Positions 56,269 to 64,000 of a stretch of DNA of 64,000 nucleotides are shown here, piece after piece. Each line of letters opens with the position of its first letter. Position 1 is the first letter of the stretch. Under the pieces are notes generated by a model. The model worked only from the letters and a program-made list of their open reading frames with translations, ran no database searches and was not told where the DNA came from. The stretch covers positions 806,001 through 870,000 of the forward strand of contig NZ_CP045202.1 in NCBI RefSeq assembly GCF_016864195.1. Reading direction: 5' to 3'. This DNA is from Dechloromonas sp. TW-R-39-2 (GTDB lineage: Bacteria; Pseudomonadota; Gammaproteobacteria; Burkholderiales; Rhodocyclaceae). A program made the translations under genes and the position numbers.

Positions 56269-58306
56269 CTTGCGGCGGCATCAGGAAACTTTTCGGGGCT
56301 TGCCGGAAGCGTCGGCCAATGGCCCGGAGCAACGGCCCCCAATGTTCGAACTGGATGCGCCGGGCGCCCAGCGCGGTGCGCAGGGCGAGGGCGAAGCTGA
56401 CCGCCAGATTGGTAAAGCCGATCGCAGCAATCCCCAGTGCCGCCCAAAGAATGGCTTTGACCGGCAGTTCGAACTGAAAGCCGACCAGGGCGTAGCCGAG
56501 ATTGGCCGAAGAAAAGGCGATGTGCCGGATGTCGAGCGGCAAGCCGAGAATGGTGCCGATGACGCCGGTCGAGCCGAGCATGCAGCCGAACAGGAAATTG
56601 CCCATGATCCCGCCCAGGCGTTCCTGGATATAGCTGCCAAAACGTTCGGCGCGGTTTTTGCCCAGCAACCGGCGCAGCCAGCGCAGCCGGGCAATGCGGA
56701 TGCCGATGTCGCTGTAGGCGGCATGGTTGTCGAAATAACCGGTCAGCAGGCCGGAGAGAAATAGATAGAAACCGGCAATCGCTGCGTGCGGCAGCGCCCA
56801 GCTGAGAATGTCCAGATCGGCCAGCAGGTGGGCGCCTTTACCCAGTGCGATGACCGGTTCGCCGAGCAAATGACCGAGACCGTAAGCCAGGCCGATGGCC
56901 ACCGGCAGGGCAATCATCACATTACCGGCAATGGCGGCGAGCTGGCTGCGGAATACGGCGGCAACAAGATCGACCATGCGCTCGAGATCGGCCTGGCGCG
57001 TCGGCTTGATGTCGCCCAGCGCACTGGCCAGCGTCTGGGCGGTCATGGCCGGTTGCTTGGTGGCTACGGTCATGCCGAGCAGGTAGATCAGCACGAAGCC
57101 GAGGCCGTAGATCATGCTGAACAGGAAGGCTTCGACAAACAGCGGTGCGTGCAGGCCGGCGGCAAAAATCTTGAGCAGCGCCATGCCGCCGATCAGCAGG
57201 CCGGCACCGGCGGCCGAATGCCACATGTGGCGGTAATCGCTTTTGCTTTCGCAAATATAGTGCTCGCCGGAACGGGCGGCATTTTCGGTGACGCGCACGG
57301 CCAGCAGGCGCGATAGCTGGGTCATGTAGAAACGCAGGCTGTTGCGCCGGTTTTCGGCCAGGAAGGCGGCGCGGGCAAAATCGCCCCAGGCGTCGACCGC
57401 CCCTTCTCGCGCGGTCGACGCCTGGCTGGCGGTCAAAATGGCGATCAGGTCTTCAATCCGTGCCAGGCTTTGTTCGCTGCGGGCCAGCAGGTAGCTGAGA
57501 TGCAGGCTGGTACCGATGGTCAGCGCCCGCTTGCGAATGCGCTGCAGGGTGTCGCGGCACTGATCGGCAATCACCAGCAACTGGCTGCCGTCGGCCGGCG
57601 GTGCTGCCGGGTCGGCCAGTGCGCTGCGCATTTCGCGGACAAATTCGAGCGCCTCGGCCGAAAGGGCGATGAAACGGGGTGAATCGTCATCGAAGTCGGG
57701 CGATGCACGCATCAGTTCGGATTCTGCGCCGAGGCCGCTGACACGGTGGGCGAGCAGCATCACGGCATCGAGCATCTGTTCCTGGATGTCGCGCCAGTCA
57801 AGGTTATGCAGTGCCTCGGTGGGGGCGGCAATAGCCCAGAAACGTTGGGTGTATTCGTGCGGTACGCGTTCCAGCCAGCGCCAGTCGTCGGGCCGGTCAT
57901 AAACGACGTGCAGGCAATCTTTCAGCCGCCGTTCATCCGGCGCCTCCGGCAGGATGCGGTTCCACAGGATGCGCCACCACTCCGAGAAAAAACCGGTGCC
58001 CGGCAGAATCCCGCTGTCGGTAAAAAACGTGACCAGCCGGCGGGTGGCGATGAAGTGAATGATGTGGCTGCGGAAAGCCGCTTGCAGACCGGGGTCGTTT
58101 TCCAGGCGGGTCAGCATGCTGTCGTAGCGTTCGAGAAAACTGTCGTCACGCCGGTTTTTCGGGCGCAAACAGACGACCAGGCGGCGGCTCAGTTCAAGCG
58201 AGTCGGCCAGAGGATCGCGAAAGGCAGCCAGCGCATCGCCCAGCGGATCGCTGGCCAGCTGTGGCTTGCCGAGTAGCCAGTTGATAAACGGTTTGATCTG
58301 TTGCAT
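56243..58306 (-). CDS. 'Gcr/SpecificRecomb' family membrane protein
   Basis: Member of the family labelled 'site-specific recombinase' after Neisseria Gcr. The 687 residues have a soluble helical N-terminal half (about 1-340) and at least six membrane helices in the C-terminal half (for example GLLIGGMALLKIFAAGLHAP, FSMIYGLGFVLIYLLGMTVA, IALPVAIGLAYGLGHLLG). I see no integrase Arg-His-Tyr set or serine-recombinase motif, so a true recombinase is unlikely. It is the first gene of the tamA-tamB operon, which suggests an envelope role (inference). Confidence 0.82.
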   Translation of the reverse strand: MQQIKPFINWLLGKPQLASDPLGDALAAFRDPLADSLELSRRLVVCLRPKNRRDDSFLERYDSMLTRLENDPGLQAAFRSHIIHFIATRRLVTFFTDSGILPGTGFFSEWWRILWNRILPEAPDERRLKDCLHVVYDRPDDWRWLERVPHEYTQRFWAIAAPTEALHNLDWRDIQEQMLDAVMLLAHRVSGLGAESELMRASPDFDDDSPRFIALSAEALEFVREMRSALADPAAPPADGSQLLVIADQCRDTLQRIRKRALTIGTSLHLSYLLARSEQSLARIEDLIAILTASQASTAREGAVDAWGDFARAAFLAENRRNSLRFYMTQLSRLLAVRVTENAARSGEHYICESKSDYRHMWHSAAGAGLLIGGMALLKIFAAGLHAPLFVEAFLFSMIYGLGFVLIYLLGMTVATKQPAMTAQTLASALGDIKPTRQADLERMVDLVAAVFRSQLAAIAGNVMIALPVAIGLAYGLGHLLGEPVIALGKGAHLLADLDILSWALPHAAIAGFYLFLSGLLTGYFDNHAAYSDIGIRIARLRWLRRLLGKNRAERFGSYIQERLGGIMGNFLFGCMLGSTGVIGTILGLPLDIRHIAFSSANLGYALVGFQFELPVKAILWAALGIAAIGFTNLAVSFALALRTALGARRIQFEHWGPLLRAIGRRFRQAPKSFLMPPQDAPEGQHG

Positions 58307-58478
58307 GGCTGCGCCTGAAGGATTCTGTCCTGACGGTGAATAGCCATGTTAACTGACGGATGGTCAAAATCAGGCCATTTTGTAGGGTTGTTATGTAATC
58401 GTCGTCATACGATTCGTAATAGAATCAATCGGATTAACATACAATACGCCGTCTAAATTTTTTGACAGGGACCCCCTC

Positions 58479-59135
58479 ATGATGAATATCGCCAAGAAAA
58501 CACTGGTTCTGGCCTTGCTGGCCGGTATCGGTTTCGCTGCTACTGCTCAAGAACGCGTTTACGTGATCGACCAGCGCGACGTCGTCGCCAAGTCCGGTTT
58601 CGGCCTGTGCTGGCGCACCGGTTACTGGACCCCGGCTGCTGCCGCCAAGGACGCTGCCGGTTGCGAATGCGACAAGGACCTGCTGCCGAAGGAAGCCTGT
58701 GAAGCTGCTGCCAAGGGCGCTGCCGGCGGTGCTGCCGTTGCCGGTCCGAAGCCGTCCGGTGAAAAGATCACCGTCGCTGCCGACGCCCTGTTCGACTTCA
58801 ACAAGGCTGTTCTGCGCCCGGCTGGTAAAGCCAAGCTCGACGAGCTGGTTTCCAAGGCCAAGGCCATCAAGCTGGAAGTGATCCTGGCCGTTGGCCACAC
58901 CGACCGTATCGGTGGCGATGCCTACAACCAGAAGCTGTCGGAAAAGCGCGCAGCTGCCGTCAAGGAATACCTGGTTTCCAAGGGTATCGAAGCCAACCGT
59001 GTTTACACCGAAGGCAAGGGCGAGAAGCAACCGGTTACCGGCGACAAGTGCAAGGGTAACGGCAAGTCCAAGGCGCTGATCGACTGCCTGCAGCCGGATC
59101 GTCGCGTTGATATCGAAGTGATCGGCACCAAGTAA
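58479..59135 (+). CDS. OmpA-family outer-membrane protein
   Basis: Envelope protein of 218 residues. The signal peptide (MMNIAKKTLVLALLAGIGFAATA) is followed by a short mature region with WRTGYWTPA, an acidic Cys pair CECDKDLLP and an Ala-rich linker. The C-terminal OmpA domain (about 98-217: ALFDFNKAVLRPAGKAKLDE, VGHTDRIGGDAYNQKLSEKR) binds peptidoglycan through the conserved Asp and Arg. The N-terminal barrel of classical OmpA is absent. Codon bias suggests high expression. A TACAAT -10-like box lies at 58440-58445. Confidence 0.93.
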   Translation: MMNIAKKTLVLALLAGIGFAATAQERVYVIDQRDVVAKSGFGLCWRTGYWTPAAAAKDAAGCECDKDLLPKEACEAAAKGAAGGAAVAGPKPSGEKITVAADALFDFNKAVLRPAGKAKLDELVSKAKAIKLEVILAVGHTDRIGGDAYNQKLSEKRAAAVKEYLVSKGIEANRVYTEGKGEKQPVTGDKCKGNGKSKALIDCLQPDRRVDIEVIGTK

Positions 59136-59152
59136 TCTGCCGAAGCTTCAAC

Positions 59153-59181
59153 AAAAAGCCCCGCCCAGCGGGGCTTTTTTT
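59153..59181 (+). terminator. Intrinsic terminator after the OmpA-like gene
   Basis: AAAAAGCCCCGC (59153-59164) pairs with GCGGGGCTTTTT (59168-59179) with a 3-base loop. Confidence 0.92.
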
Positions 59182-59201
59182 GTGACACAGGATTTCACGT
59201 C

Positions 59202-61394
59202 ATGCTGAGTTTTTCCGTTGGGTGCCGTCGTCTGGTGCTCGCTGCATTGCTTGTCCCTTGTCTGCTGCAGGCCGCAGAGCCGCCGGTTCGTCCGAAAATC
59301 GGCCTGGTGCTTGGCGGTGGCGGGGCGCGCGGTGCGGCGCATATCGGCGTGCTTGAAGTGCTGGAGAAAATGCGCGTGCCGGTCGATTGCATCGCCGGGA
59401 CGAGCATGGGGGCGTTGGTTGCCGGCGCTTATGCGGCCGGGGTGTCGCCGGGCAGCATGCGCCAGCAGATGGCGGCGGCCGACTGGAGCGACATGTTCCT
59501 CGATAACCCCGAATACTCGGAGATGAGTTATCGCAATAAGGTCATTTCGCGCCGTTTCCAGCCGGGTTCGGAAACCGGGGTGGTGGCCGATGGCGTGCGC
59601 TATCAGCCGGGCGTGGTGGCCGGGCAGAAAATCAAACTCTTTTTCAATGAGCTGGTGCGTGCCAATCAGGGCGAGCGGATCATCGAGCAGTTACCGCTGC
59701 CGCTGGCGATCATCGCCACCGATATCGGCAGCGGCGAACGCGTTGTCTTTCGCGATGGCAGCCTGACCAAGGCGATGCGTGCCAGCATGTCGGTGCCCGG
59801 CCTGATGGCGCCGATCGAGCACCAGGGCCGCAAACTGGTCGATGGCGGCCTGGTCGACAACGTTCCGATCGGCGAAGTGCGCAATCTGTGCCAGGCCGAT
59901 GTGGTGATTGTCGTCAATGTCGGCTCGCCCTTGCTCAAGGCCGACAGCGTCGGCTCCTTGCTGACCGTTTCAGCCCAGATGGTGAATATCCTCACCGAGC
60001 AGAATGTGACGCGCTCGCTGGCCACCTTGAAGCCGGCCGACGTGTATATCAAGCCCGAGCTCGACGGTATCACCGCCGGCGATTTCGAGCGCAATGCCGA
60101 GACCGCCGAACAGGGGCGTCGTGCTGCCGAGGCCCTGAGCCAGCGCCTCGCGGCACTGTCGGTGCCGGAAGAGGCTTATGCCCGCTGGTGGGCGACGATC
60201 GCCATGGCCGACCAGCCGTCACCGGTGATCGACTCGATTGAAGTGGTCGGCCTGAAAAACGTCAATCCGGCCGCCGTCGAACGCCACTTGCACATGATCT
60301 CCGGCGAGCCGATCAAACGGACCGAGTTGAATCGCGACATTCTGCGCATGTACGGCGACGGCTATTACGAGCATGTCGATTACACCGTGCTCAACCAGCG
60401 CGACAAGACGCTTTTGCGCGTCATGCCGGTCGAAAAGAACTGGGGGCCGGATTACCTCCGCTTTGCGATGAATCTGAATGCCGATACCAGCCAGGGGTCG
60501 AACTTCGCCTTGCGCGGCGCTTACCACAAGACCCTGCTCAACGATTTGGGCGCGGAATTGCTGTTGACCGGGGAAATCGGCACGGCCAGCCGGATCGGCG
60601 TCAACTACTACCAGCCGCTCGATGCCCGCCAGCGCTTTTTTGTCGAAACGGCGCTCGGCTATACCTCCGAGCGGATGAATATCTATCAGGACGACAAACG
60701 GATCGCCCAGTATCGCAACAACGAAACCTTCTTTGGGCTGTGGGCCGGGGCGCAGGTCGGCTTGCTCGGCCAGCTCAAGCTTGGCTGGATCGAGCGGCAG
60801 CGCAGCGACAGTGTCGAAATCGGCGCGCCATGGCTGCCGGCGGCCAACCAGCGCTTCGGCGGCTGGAAAGCGATGGTCGATTTCGATCAGTTCGACCGGA
60901 TGTATTTCCCGACCCGGGGCTGGGCATCGCAGATGAGTTATTTCCACTCGCCGGAGCAGGGCTACGACCGGACCGACGTGTCGTTGCAAGGCGCTTACGC
61001 ATTCGGCCGCACGGTATTCAACGGTCGCCTGCGCTACACCGGCTCGCCGGCCGGGCGGCTGCCGCACTACGATTCCGGCACGCTGGGCGGTTTCCTGAAT
61101 TTGTCGGCCTATGCCAACAATCAGGTGCTGGCCGACGACATCCGCTACGCCGGCCTGCGCGCCGAGCGCATCGTCGGGCGTTTGCCGCTCGGGCTGCGCG
61201 GCGACATGCGGATGGGCATGGCGCTGGAATTTGCCGAAGTCAGCCGTCGCTACACCGAAACGAACAGCAGCCGGGTGCTCAACTCCCTGGCCTTCTACTT
61301 CGGCGGCGAAACGCCCATCGGCCCGACTTACCTCGGGCTGGGCGTCTCGACGCAGGGCGTTTCCAACATGTTCCTGTTTATCGGAACCCCCTGA
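59202..61394 (+). CDS. Patatin-like phospholipase with POTRA and barrel, PlpD-like (type Vd secretion)
   Basis: Probable self-secreting lipase of 730 residues. A signal peptide (about 1-25) precedes the patatin domain: oxyanion loop GGGGARG (38-44), GTSMG with the catalytic Ser68 and D214 in VDGGLVDN. A single POTRA-like domain (about 345-420: IDSIEVVGLKNVNPAAVERH) and a C-terminal 16-strand Omp85-type barrel follow, ending LFIGTP. The same order is found in PlpD of Pseudomonas. The start lies just after the OmpA terminator. The host or bacterial target is unknown. Confidence 0.92.
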   Translation: MLSFSVGCRRLVLAALLVPCLLQAAEPPVRPKIGLVLGGGGARGAAHIGVLEVLEKMRVPVDCIAGTSMGALVAGAYAAGVSPGSMRQQMAAADWSDMFLDNPEYSEMSYRNKVISRRFQPGSETGVVADGVRYQPGVVAGQKIKLFFNELVRANQGERIIEQLPLPLAIIATDIGSGERVVFRDGSLTKAMRASMSVPGLMAPIEHQGRKLVDGGLVDNVPIGEVRNLCQADVVIVVNVGSPLLKADSVGSLLTVSAQMVNILTEQNVTRSLATLKPADVYIKPELDGITAGDFERNAETAEQGRRAAEALSQRLAALSVPEEAYARWWATIAMADQPSPVIDSIEVVGLKNVNPAAVERHLHMISGEPIKRTELNRDILRMYGDGYYEHVDYTVLNQRDKTLLRVMPVEKNWGPDYLRFAMNLNADTSQGSNFALRGAYHKTLLNDLGAELLLTGEIGTASRIGVNYYQPLDARQRFFVETALGYTSERMNIYQDDKRIAQYRNNETFFGLWAGAQVGLLGQLKLGWIERQRSDSVEIGAPWLPAANQRFGGWKAMVDFDQFDRMYFPTRGWASQMSYFHSPEQGYDRTDVSLQGAYAFGRTVFNGRLRYTGSPAGRLPHYDSGTLGGFLNLSAYANNQVLADDIRYAGLRAERIVGRLPLGLRGDMRMGMALEFAEVSRRYTETNSSRVLNSLAFYFGGETPIGPTYLGLGVSTQGVSNMFLFIGTP

Positions 61395-61449
61395 AACGGT
61401 GGGTGATGCTGGCATACTCTCAGCCATTTCCCCGCGACTGGAGCAACTC

Positions 61450-62136
61450 GTGAAAAAACTGCTGATCATGCTCGTCTGGCTGTGCTGTTCGAGCTGGGCA
61501 TCGGCCCAGGTCAATATCAATACCGCCGACAAGGAGGCGCTCGACAGCCTGAAGGGCGTTGGGCCGGCCAAGGCGCAGGCGATCATCGACTATCGCCGCA
61601 AAAATGGCCCTTTCCGCTCGGTCGATGAATTGCAGAATGTGCCGGGCATCGGTCCGTCAACGCTCAAGGCCCTGCGCAACGACGTCAGTGTCGGCTCTGA
61701 GCGTGGCCGCTCCGGTCCGGCGGCGATGGCCGAGGCATCGCCTGCCCAGGCCGCCCAACGTCCGGTTGCGCCGGCGGCACCCGCGCGTCCGGCCTCGCCG
61801 GTCAGTGCGCCGGCCCGGCCCCAGGTGGCTGGCCTGCCCCATCCTGCGGCACCGGCCAAACCGGCTGTTGAACGTGCGCAGCCGGCCATGCCTGCTCCGT
61901 CTGCCGCTGCCGGCAAACCCGAGCCGGCCCGTCCGGCCATGCCCCCGGTCGCCAAGCCCGCCACCGTCGCAGCCCCGGCCAGACCGGGTGCCGCCATGCC
62001 GGCTCGTCCAGCGGCCCCGGCTGCGCCGGCTGGACATGTACCGTCATCGTCCGACGCCGGTTCGAGCCATCCGCCTGCTGCACCGGCATCACCGGCTCGT
62101 CCGGCACAGCCGGCCCGGCCTGCTGCGGTCAACTGA
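61450..62136 (+). CDS. ComEA-like helix-hairpin-helix DNA-binding protein with Ala/Pro-rich tail
   Basis: Periplasmic DNA-binding protein for DNA uptake, 228 residues from the GTG at 61450 (GGAGCAA site upstream). A signal peptide (about 1-20, ending ASA) is followed at once by the HhH domain: VNINTADKEALDSLKGVG, AIIDYRRKNGPFRSVDELQN, VPGIGPSTL (about 21-85). This domain is complete. The remaining roughly 130 residues are an Ala/Pro-rich low-complexity tail (repeating ARPA and PAAP units), not usual in ComEA. It might span the periplasm or anchor to peptidoglycan. Confidence 0.85.
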   Translation: MKKLLIMLVWLCCSSWASAQVNINTADKEALDSLKGVGPAKAQAIIDYRRKNGPFRSVDELQNVPGIGPSTLKALRNDVSVGSERGRSGPAAMAEASPAQAAQRPVAPAAPARPASPVSAPARPQVAGLPHPAAPAKPAVERAQPAMPAPSAAAGKPEPARPAMPPVAKPATVAAPARPGAAMPARPAAPAAPAGHVPSSSDAGSSHPPAAPASPARPAQPARPAAVN

Positions 62137-62161
62137 GTTTTTGGTCGAATTCGAGGTTCGT

Positions 62162-64000
62162 TTGACGCGTTCCCTGCTGCTTTGCGCAACGACACGCCTG
62201 GCTCAGACCCGACGTGCCGAACAACCTGCCGGCCAGTCGGTCTGGCCGACCCGCCCGGCATTGACGCCGGGCCAGTGGCTGGCGACGCTGGCCGATGAAG
62301 CCCTGCTGGCCGGGATCGCCGATGTGCCGGCGGTGCTCGACCCTTTCGCCGAACGCCTGCTCTGGGAACGGGTGATTGGCGAATCGCTGACCGAAGCCGC
62401 GCCGCTATTCGATTTACCCGGCATGGCCGCATCTGCGGCCGAAGCCCACGCCCTGGCGCGTGTCTGGCAACTGGAACCGGCCGAAGGCGAGCTGTCGGAC
62501 GAGGCCCGCCTCTTTCTCGGCTGGCGCCAGACCTTTCTGCAGGCGTGCGCGTCAGGCGGCTGGATCGACCAGGCGGGGTTGCACCGGCAGCTGATCGGCC
62601 TGATCGAAGCCGGGCATTTTGCCTTGCCCGAGGCTATTGTCTTCGCCGGTTTTGATCGCTACACGCCGCTTGAGCTGAGTCTGATGGCCGCCTTGCGCGA
62701 GCGCGGGGTCCTTGTTGAAAACGAGGCTCTCCCGCCGGTCGACCGCAGCAAGGTCGAGGCGTTGCCCTGTCTCGATGCCGAGGCTGAATGTGCCGCCGTG
62801 GCCGCCTGGGCGCGCACCCGGCTGGCCGCCAGCCCGACGGCCCGGCTGGGCATCGTGGCCCCCGACCTGGCCAGCCTGCGCGACACGCTGGCCTTTCAGC
62901 TGGACGATGCCCTGCATCCGGCGTTGATTCGCTCGGCGGCCAGCGAAGTGCCGCGTTGCTTCAACTTCTCGCTCGGCCGTACGCTGGCCGATCTGCCGCT
63001 GATCCGGGTCGGGCTCGATCTGCTCGCGCTCGGCAGCAGCCGGGTCAAGGTTGAGCAGCAACGGCTCAGTGCCTTGCTGCTGGCCGGCGGCTGGTCGGCG
63101 GCCGATGCCGAAGCGGATGGCCGCGCCCGGCTCGATGTGGCGATGCGCCGCGACCTGCCGTACTTCACCAACCTGCCGTCGCTCGTCCGGCTGGCTGAGC
63201 GCCTGGCCGACAATGCCGCGCCGCTCTGCCCGCAGACTATTCAGTCGCTGCAGGCTTTCATTGAAACGACCGATCGTCTGGCGCGCAAGCAGCTTCCCGG
63301 CCAGTGGTCCGGCGCCTTCCGCGCTTGCCTGAAAGCCGCCGGCTGGCCGGGCGACCGAGCCTTGTCGAGCCATGAATTCCAGGCCCGGCGAGCGTTCGGC
63401 GAAGTGCTCGATGCCTTTGCCCGGCTCGACGGATTGCTTGGCCCGCTGGCCTTGAATGAAGCGGTGCGGCGTCTGACCCAGCTGTGCCGGCAGCGCATCT
63501 TCCAGCCGGAAACGCGTGGCGAACCGTCGATTCAGGTGCTGGGTGTCCTTGAGAGCGCCGGGCTGGCTTTCGATGCGCTGTGGGTGATGGGGATGAATGA
63601 CGATGTCTGGCCGCCCGCGCCGCGGCCGAATCCCTTGCTCTCGGCTGAAATGCAGCGGGCTGCAGGTGCGGCGCACGCCAGTGCCGAAGTCGAGCTTGAT
63701 TTTGCCCGCCGTGTGCAGGCCCGGTTGATCAGCGCCGCGCCGGAAGTCATCTTTTCTTTTTCGCAGGCCAGCGGCAACCGCATCCTGCGGCCCAGCCCGC
63801 TGATCGCCGAGGTGCCGCGCACGGCTGTCTGTCCGGTCGTCCAGCCAAGCCTGCTGGCGCAAATGGCACAACAGGCCGGGACGCTGGCCCGTCTGGCCGA
63901 TGCCGATGCGCCACCGGTTGCGGCGGGCGAAAAGGTGTCCGGCGGCAGCTGGATTTTGCGGGCGCAGGCGATTTGCCCGGCCTGGGCCTATTTCCAGTTC
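62162..64000 (+). CDS. AddB-like helicase/nuclease-family protein (3' end outside window)
   Basis: The frame is open from about 62141 to the window end. A TTG at 62162 with GAGG 5 bases upstream is the best start (no ATG or GTG nearby), giving LTRSLLLCATTRLAQTRRAE. About 613 residues are visible. QVLGVLESAGLAFDALWVMG then MNDDVWPPAPRPNPLLS resembles the helicase-like core of the family annotated as 'probable DNA repair protein' with a C-terminal PD-(D/E)XK nuclease. The nuclease end and the Fe-S Cys set lie past 64000. An AddA-like partner is expected next, inferred from family context. Confidence 0.8.
   Translation, partial: MTRSLLLCATTRLAQTRRAEQPAGQSVWPTRPALTPGQWLATLADEALLAGIADVPAVLDPFAERLLWERVIGESLTEAAPLFDLPGMAASAAEAHALARVWQLEPAEGELSDEARLFLGWRQTFLQACASGGWIDQAGLHRQLIGLIEAGHFALPEAIVFAGFDRYTPLELSLMAALRERGVLVENEALPPVDRSKVEALPCLDAEAECAAVAAWARTRLAASPTARLGIVAPDLASLRDTLAFQLDDALHPALIRSAASEVPRCFNFSLGRTLADLPLIRVGLDLLALGSSRVKVEQQRLSALLLAGGWSAADAEADGRARLDVAMRRDLPYFTNLPSLVRLAERLADNAAPLCPQTIQSLQAFIETTDRLARKQLPGQWSGAFRACLKAAGWPGDRALSSHEFQARRAFGEVLDAFARLDGLLGPLALNEAVRRLTQLCRQRIFQPETRGEPSIQVLGVLESAGLAFDALWVMGMNDDVWPPAPRPNPLLSAEMQRAAGAAHASAEVELDFARRVQARLISAAPEVIFSFSQASGNRILRPSPLIAEVPRTAVCPVVQPSLLAQMAQQAGTLARLADADAPPVAAGEKVSGGSWILRAQAICPAWAYFQF

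Noticed and set aside
56243..58306. True site-specific recombinase
   Set aside because: No tyrosine- or serine-recombinase catalytic residues are visible and the C-terminal half is a multi-pass membrane region.

Overview
The window looks like one contiguous stretch of chromosome from a GC-rich Gram-negative bacterium, most probably a betaproteobacterium of the Rhodocyclales (Dechloromonas/Azonexus-like). That placement is inferred from the gene families present (UbiA/UbiD pair, YjcH/ActP acetate permease, TctDE-like two-component pair, DUF2802, the 'Gcr' membrane family, CbpA/CbpB-type peptide system, many PAS/GGDEF/chemotaxis proteins), not from a database comparison. I see no insertion sequence, phage, integron or CRISPR array.

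Layout. 1-10.7 kb: truncated Atm1-type ABC exporter (-), YciA-like thioesterase, FadL-type porin, DUF2802 and SPOR proteins, two small lipoproteins, a TPR protein, ridA-recG, an alpha/beta hydrolase and an LplT-like MFS protein. 10.7-15 kb: chemoreceptor (-), then ubiA-ubiD. 15.0-17.8 kb: a cobalamin riboswitch with a clear terminator/antiterminator pair, a 55-residue peptide, a radical SAM/SPASM enzyme, a terminator, then a GNAT acetyltransferase and a small membrane protein. 17.8-25.6 kb (all -): CHASE-PAS histidine kinase, YitT protein, Fe-S protein, dacB, PAS chemoreceptor. 25.7-29.9 kb: haem-domain diguanylate cyclase, facing a response regulator / CheC-type phosphatase / diguanylate cyclase operon. 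30-33.3 kb: CpxRA-like pair divergent from a CpxP/Spy-like protein and an EF-hand protein. 33.4-35.6 kb: CIRCE-controlled groES-groEL. 35.7-40.1 kb: DUF485-actP, a structured spacer, a TctDE-like pair. 40.2 kb: tRNA-Phe. 41-46.6 kb: CBS protein, sigma54 activator, GntP-type permease behind a sigma54-like promoter, CoA-transferase. 46.7-50.9 kb: RND adaptor and pump. 50.9-58.3 kb (-): tamB, tamA, 'Gcr' membrane protein. 58.5-64 kb: OmpA-like protein, PlpD-like patatin, ComEA-like protein, and the start of an AddB-like nuclease/helicase.

How it fits together. The most unusual locus is the riboswitch-peptide-radical SAM cassette at 15.0-16.9 kb: a ribosomally made peptide whose maturase appears to be controlled by vitamin B12 status. 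Three transcription-control links can be read directly from the DNA. CpxR-type boxes sit in front of both the CpxP-like and EF-hand genes. CTTAC-N6-CTTAC repeats sit in front of both the acetate permease operon and the TctD-like regulator. A sigma54-type promoter sits next to its probable activator and in front of the GntP/CoA-transferase pair. Signalling through c-di-GMP, chemoreceptors and two-component systems is strongly represented, as is outer-membrane biogenesis (TamAB, OmpA, PlpD, FadL).
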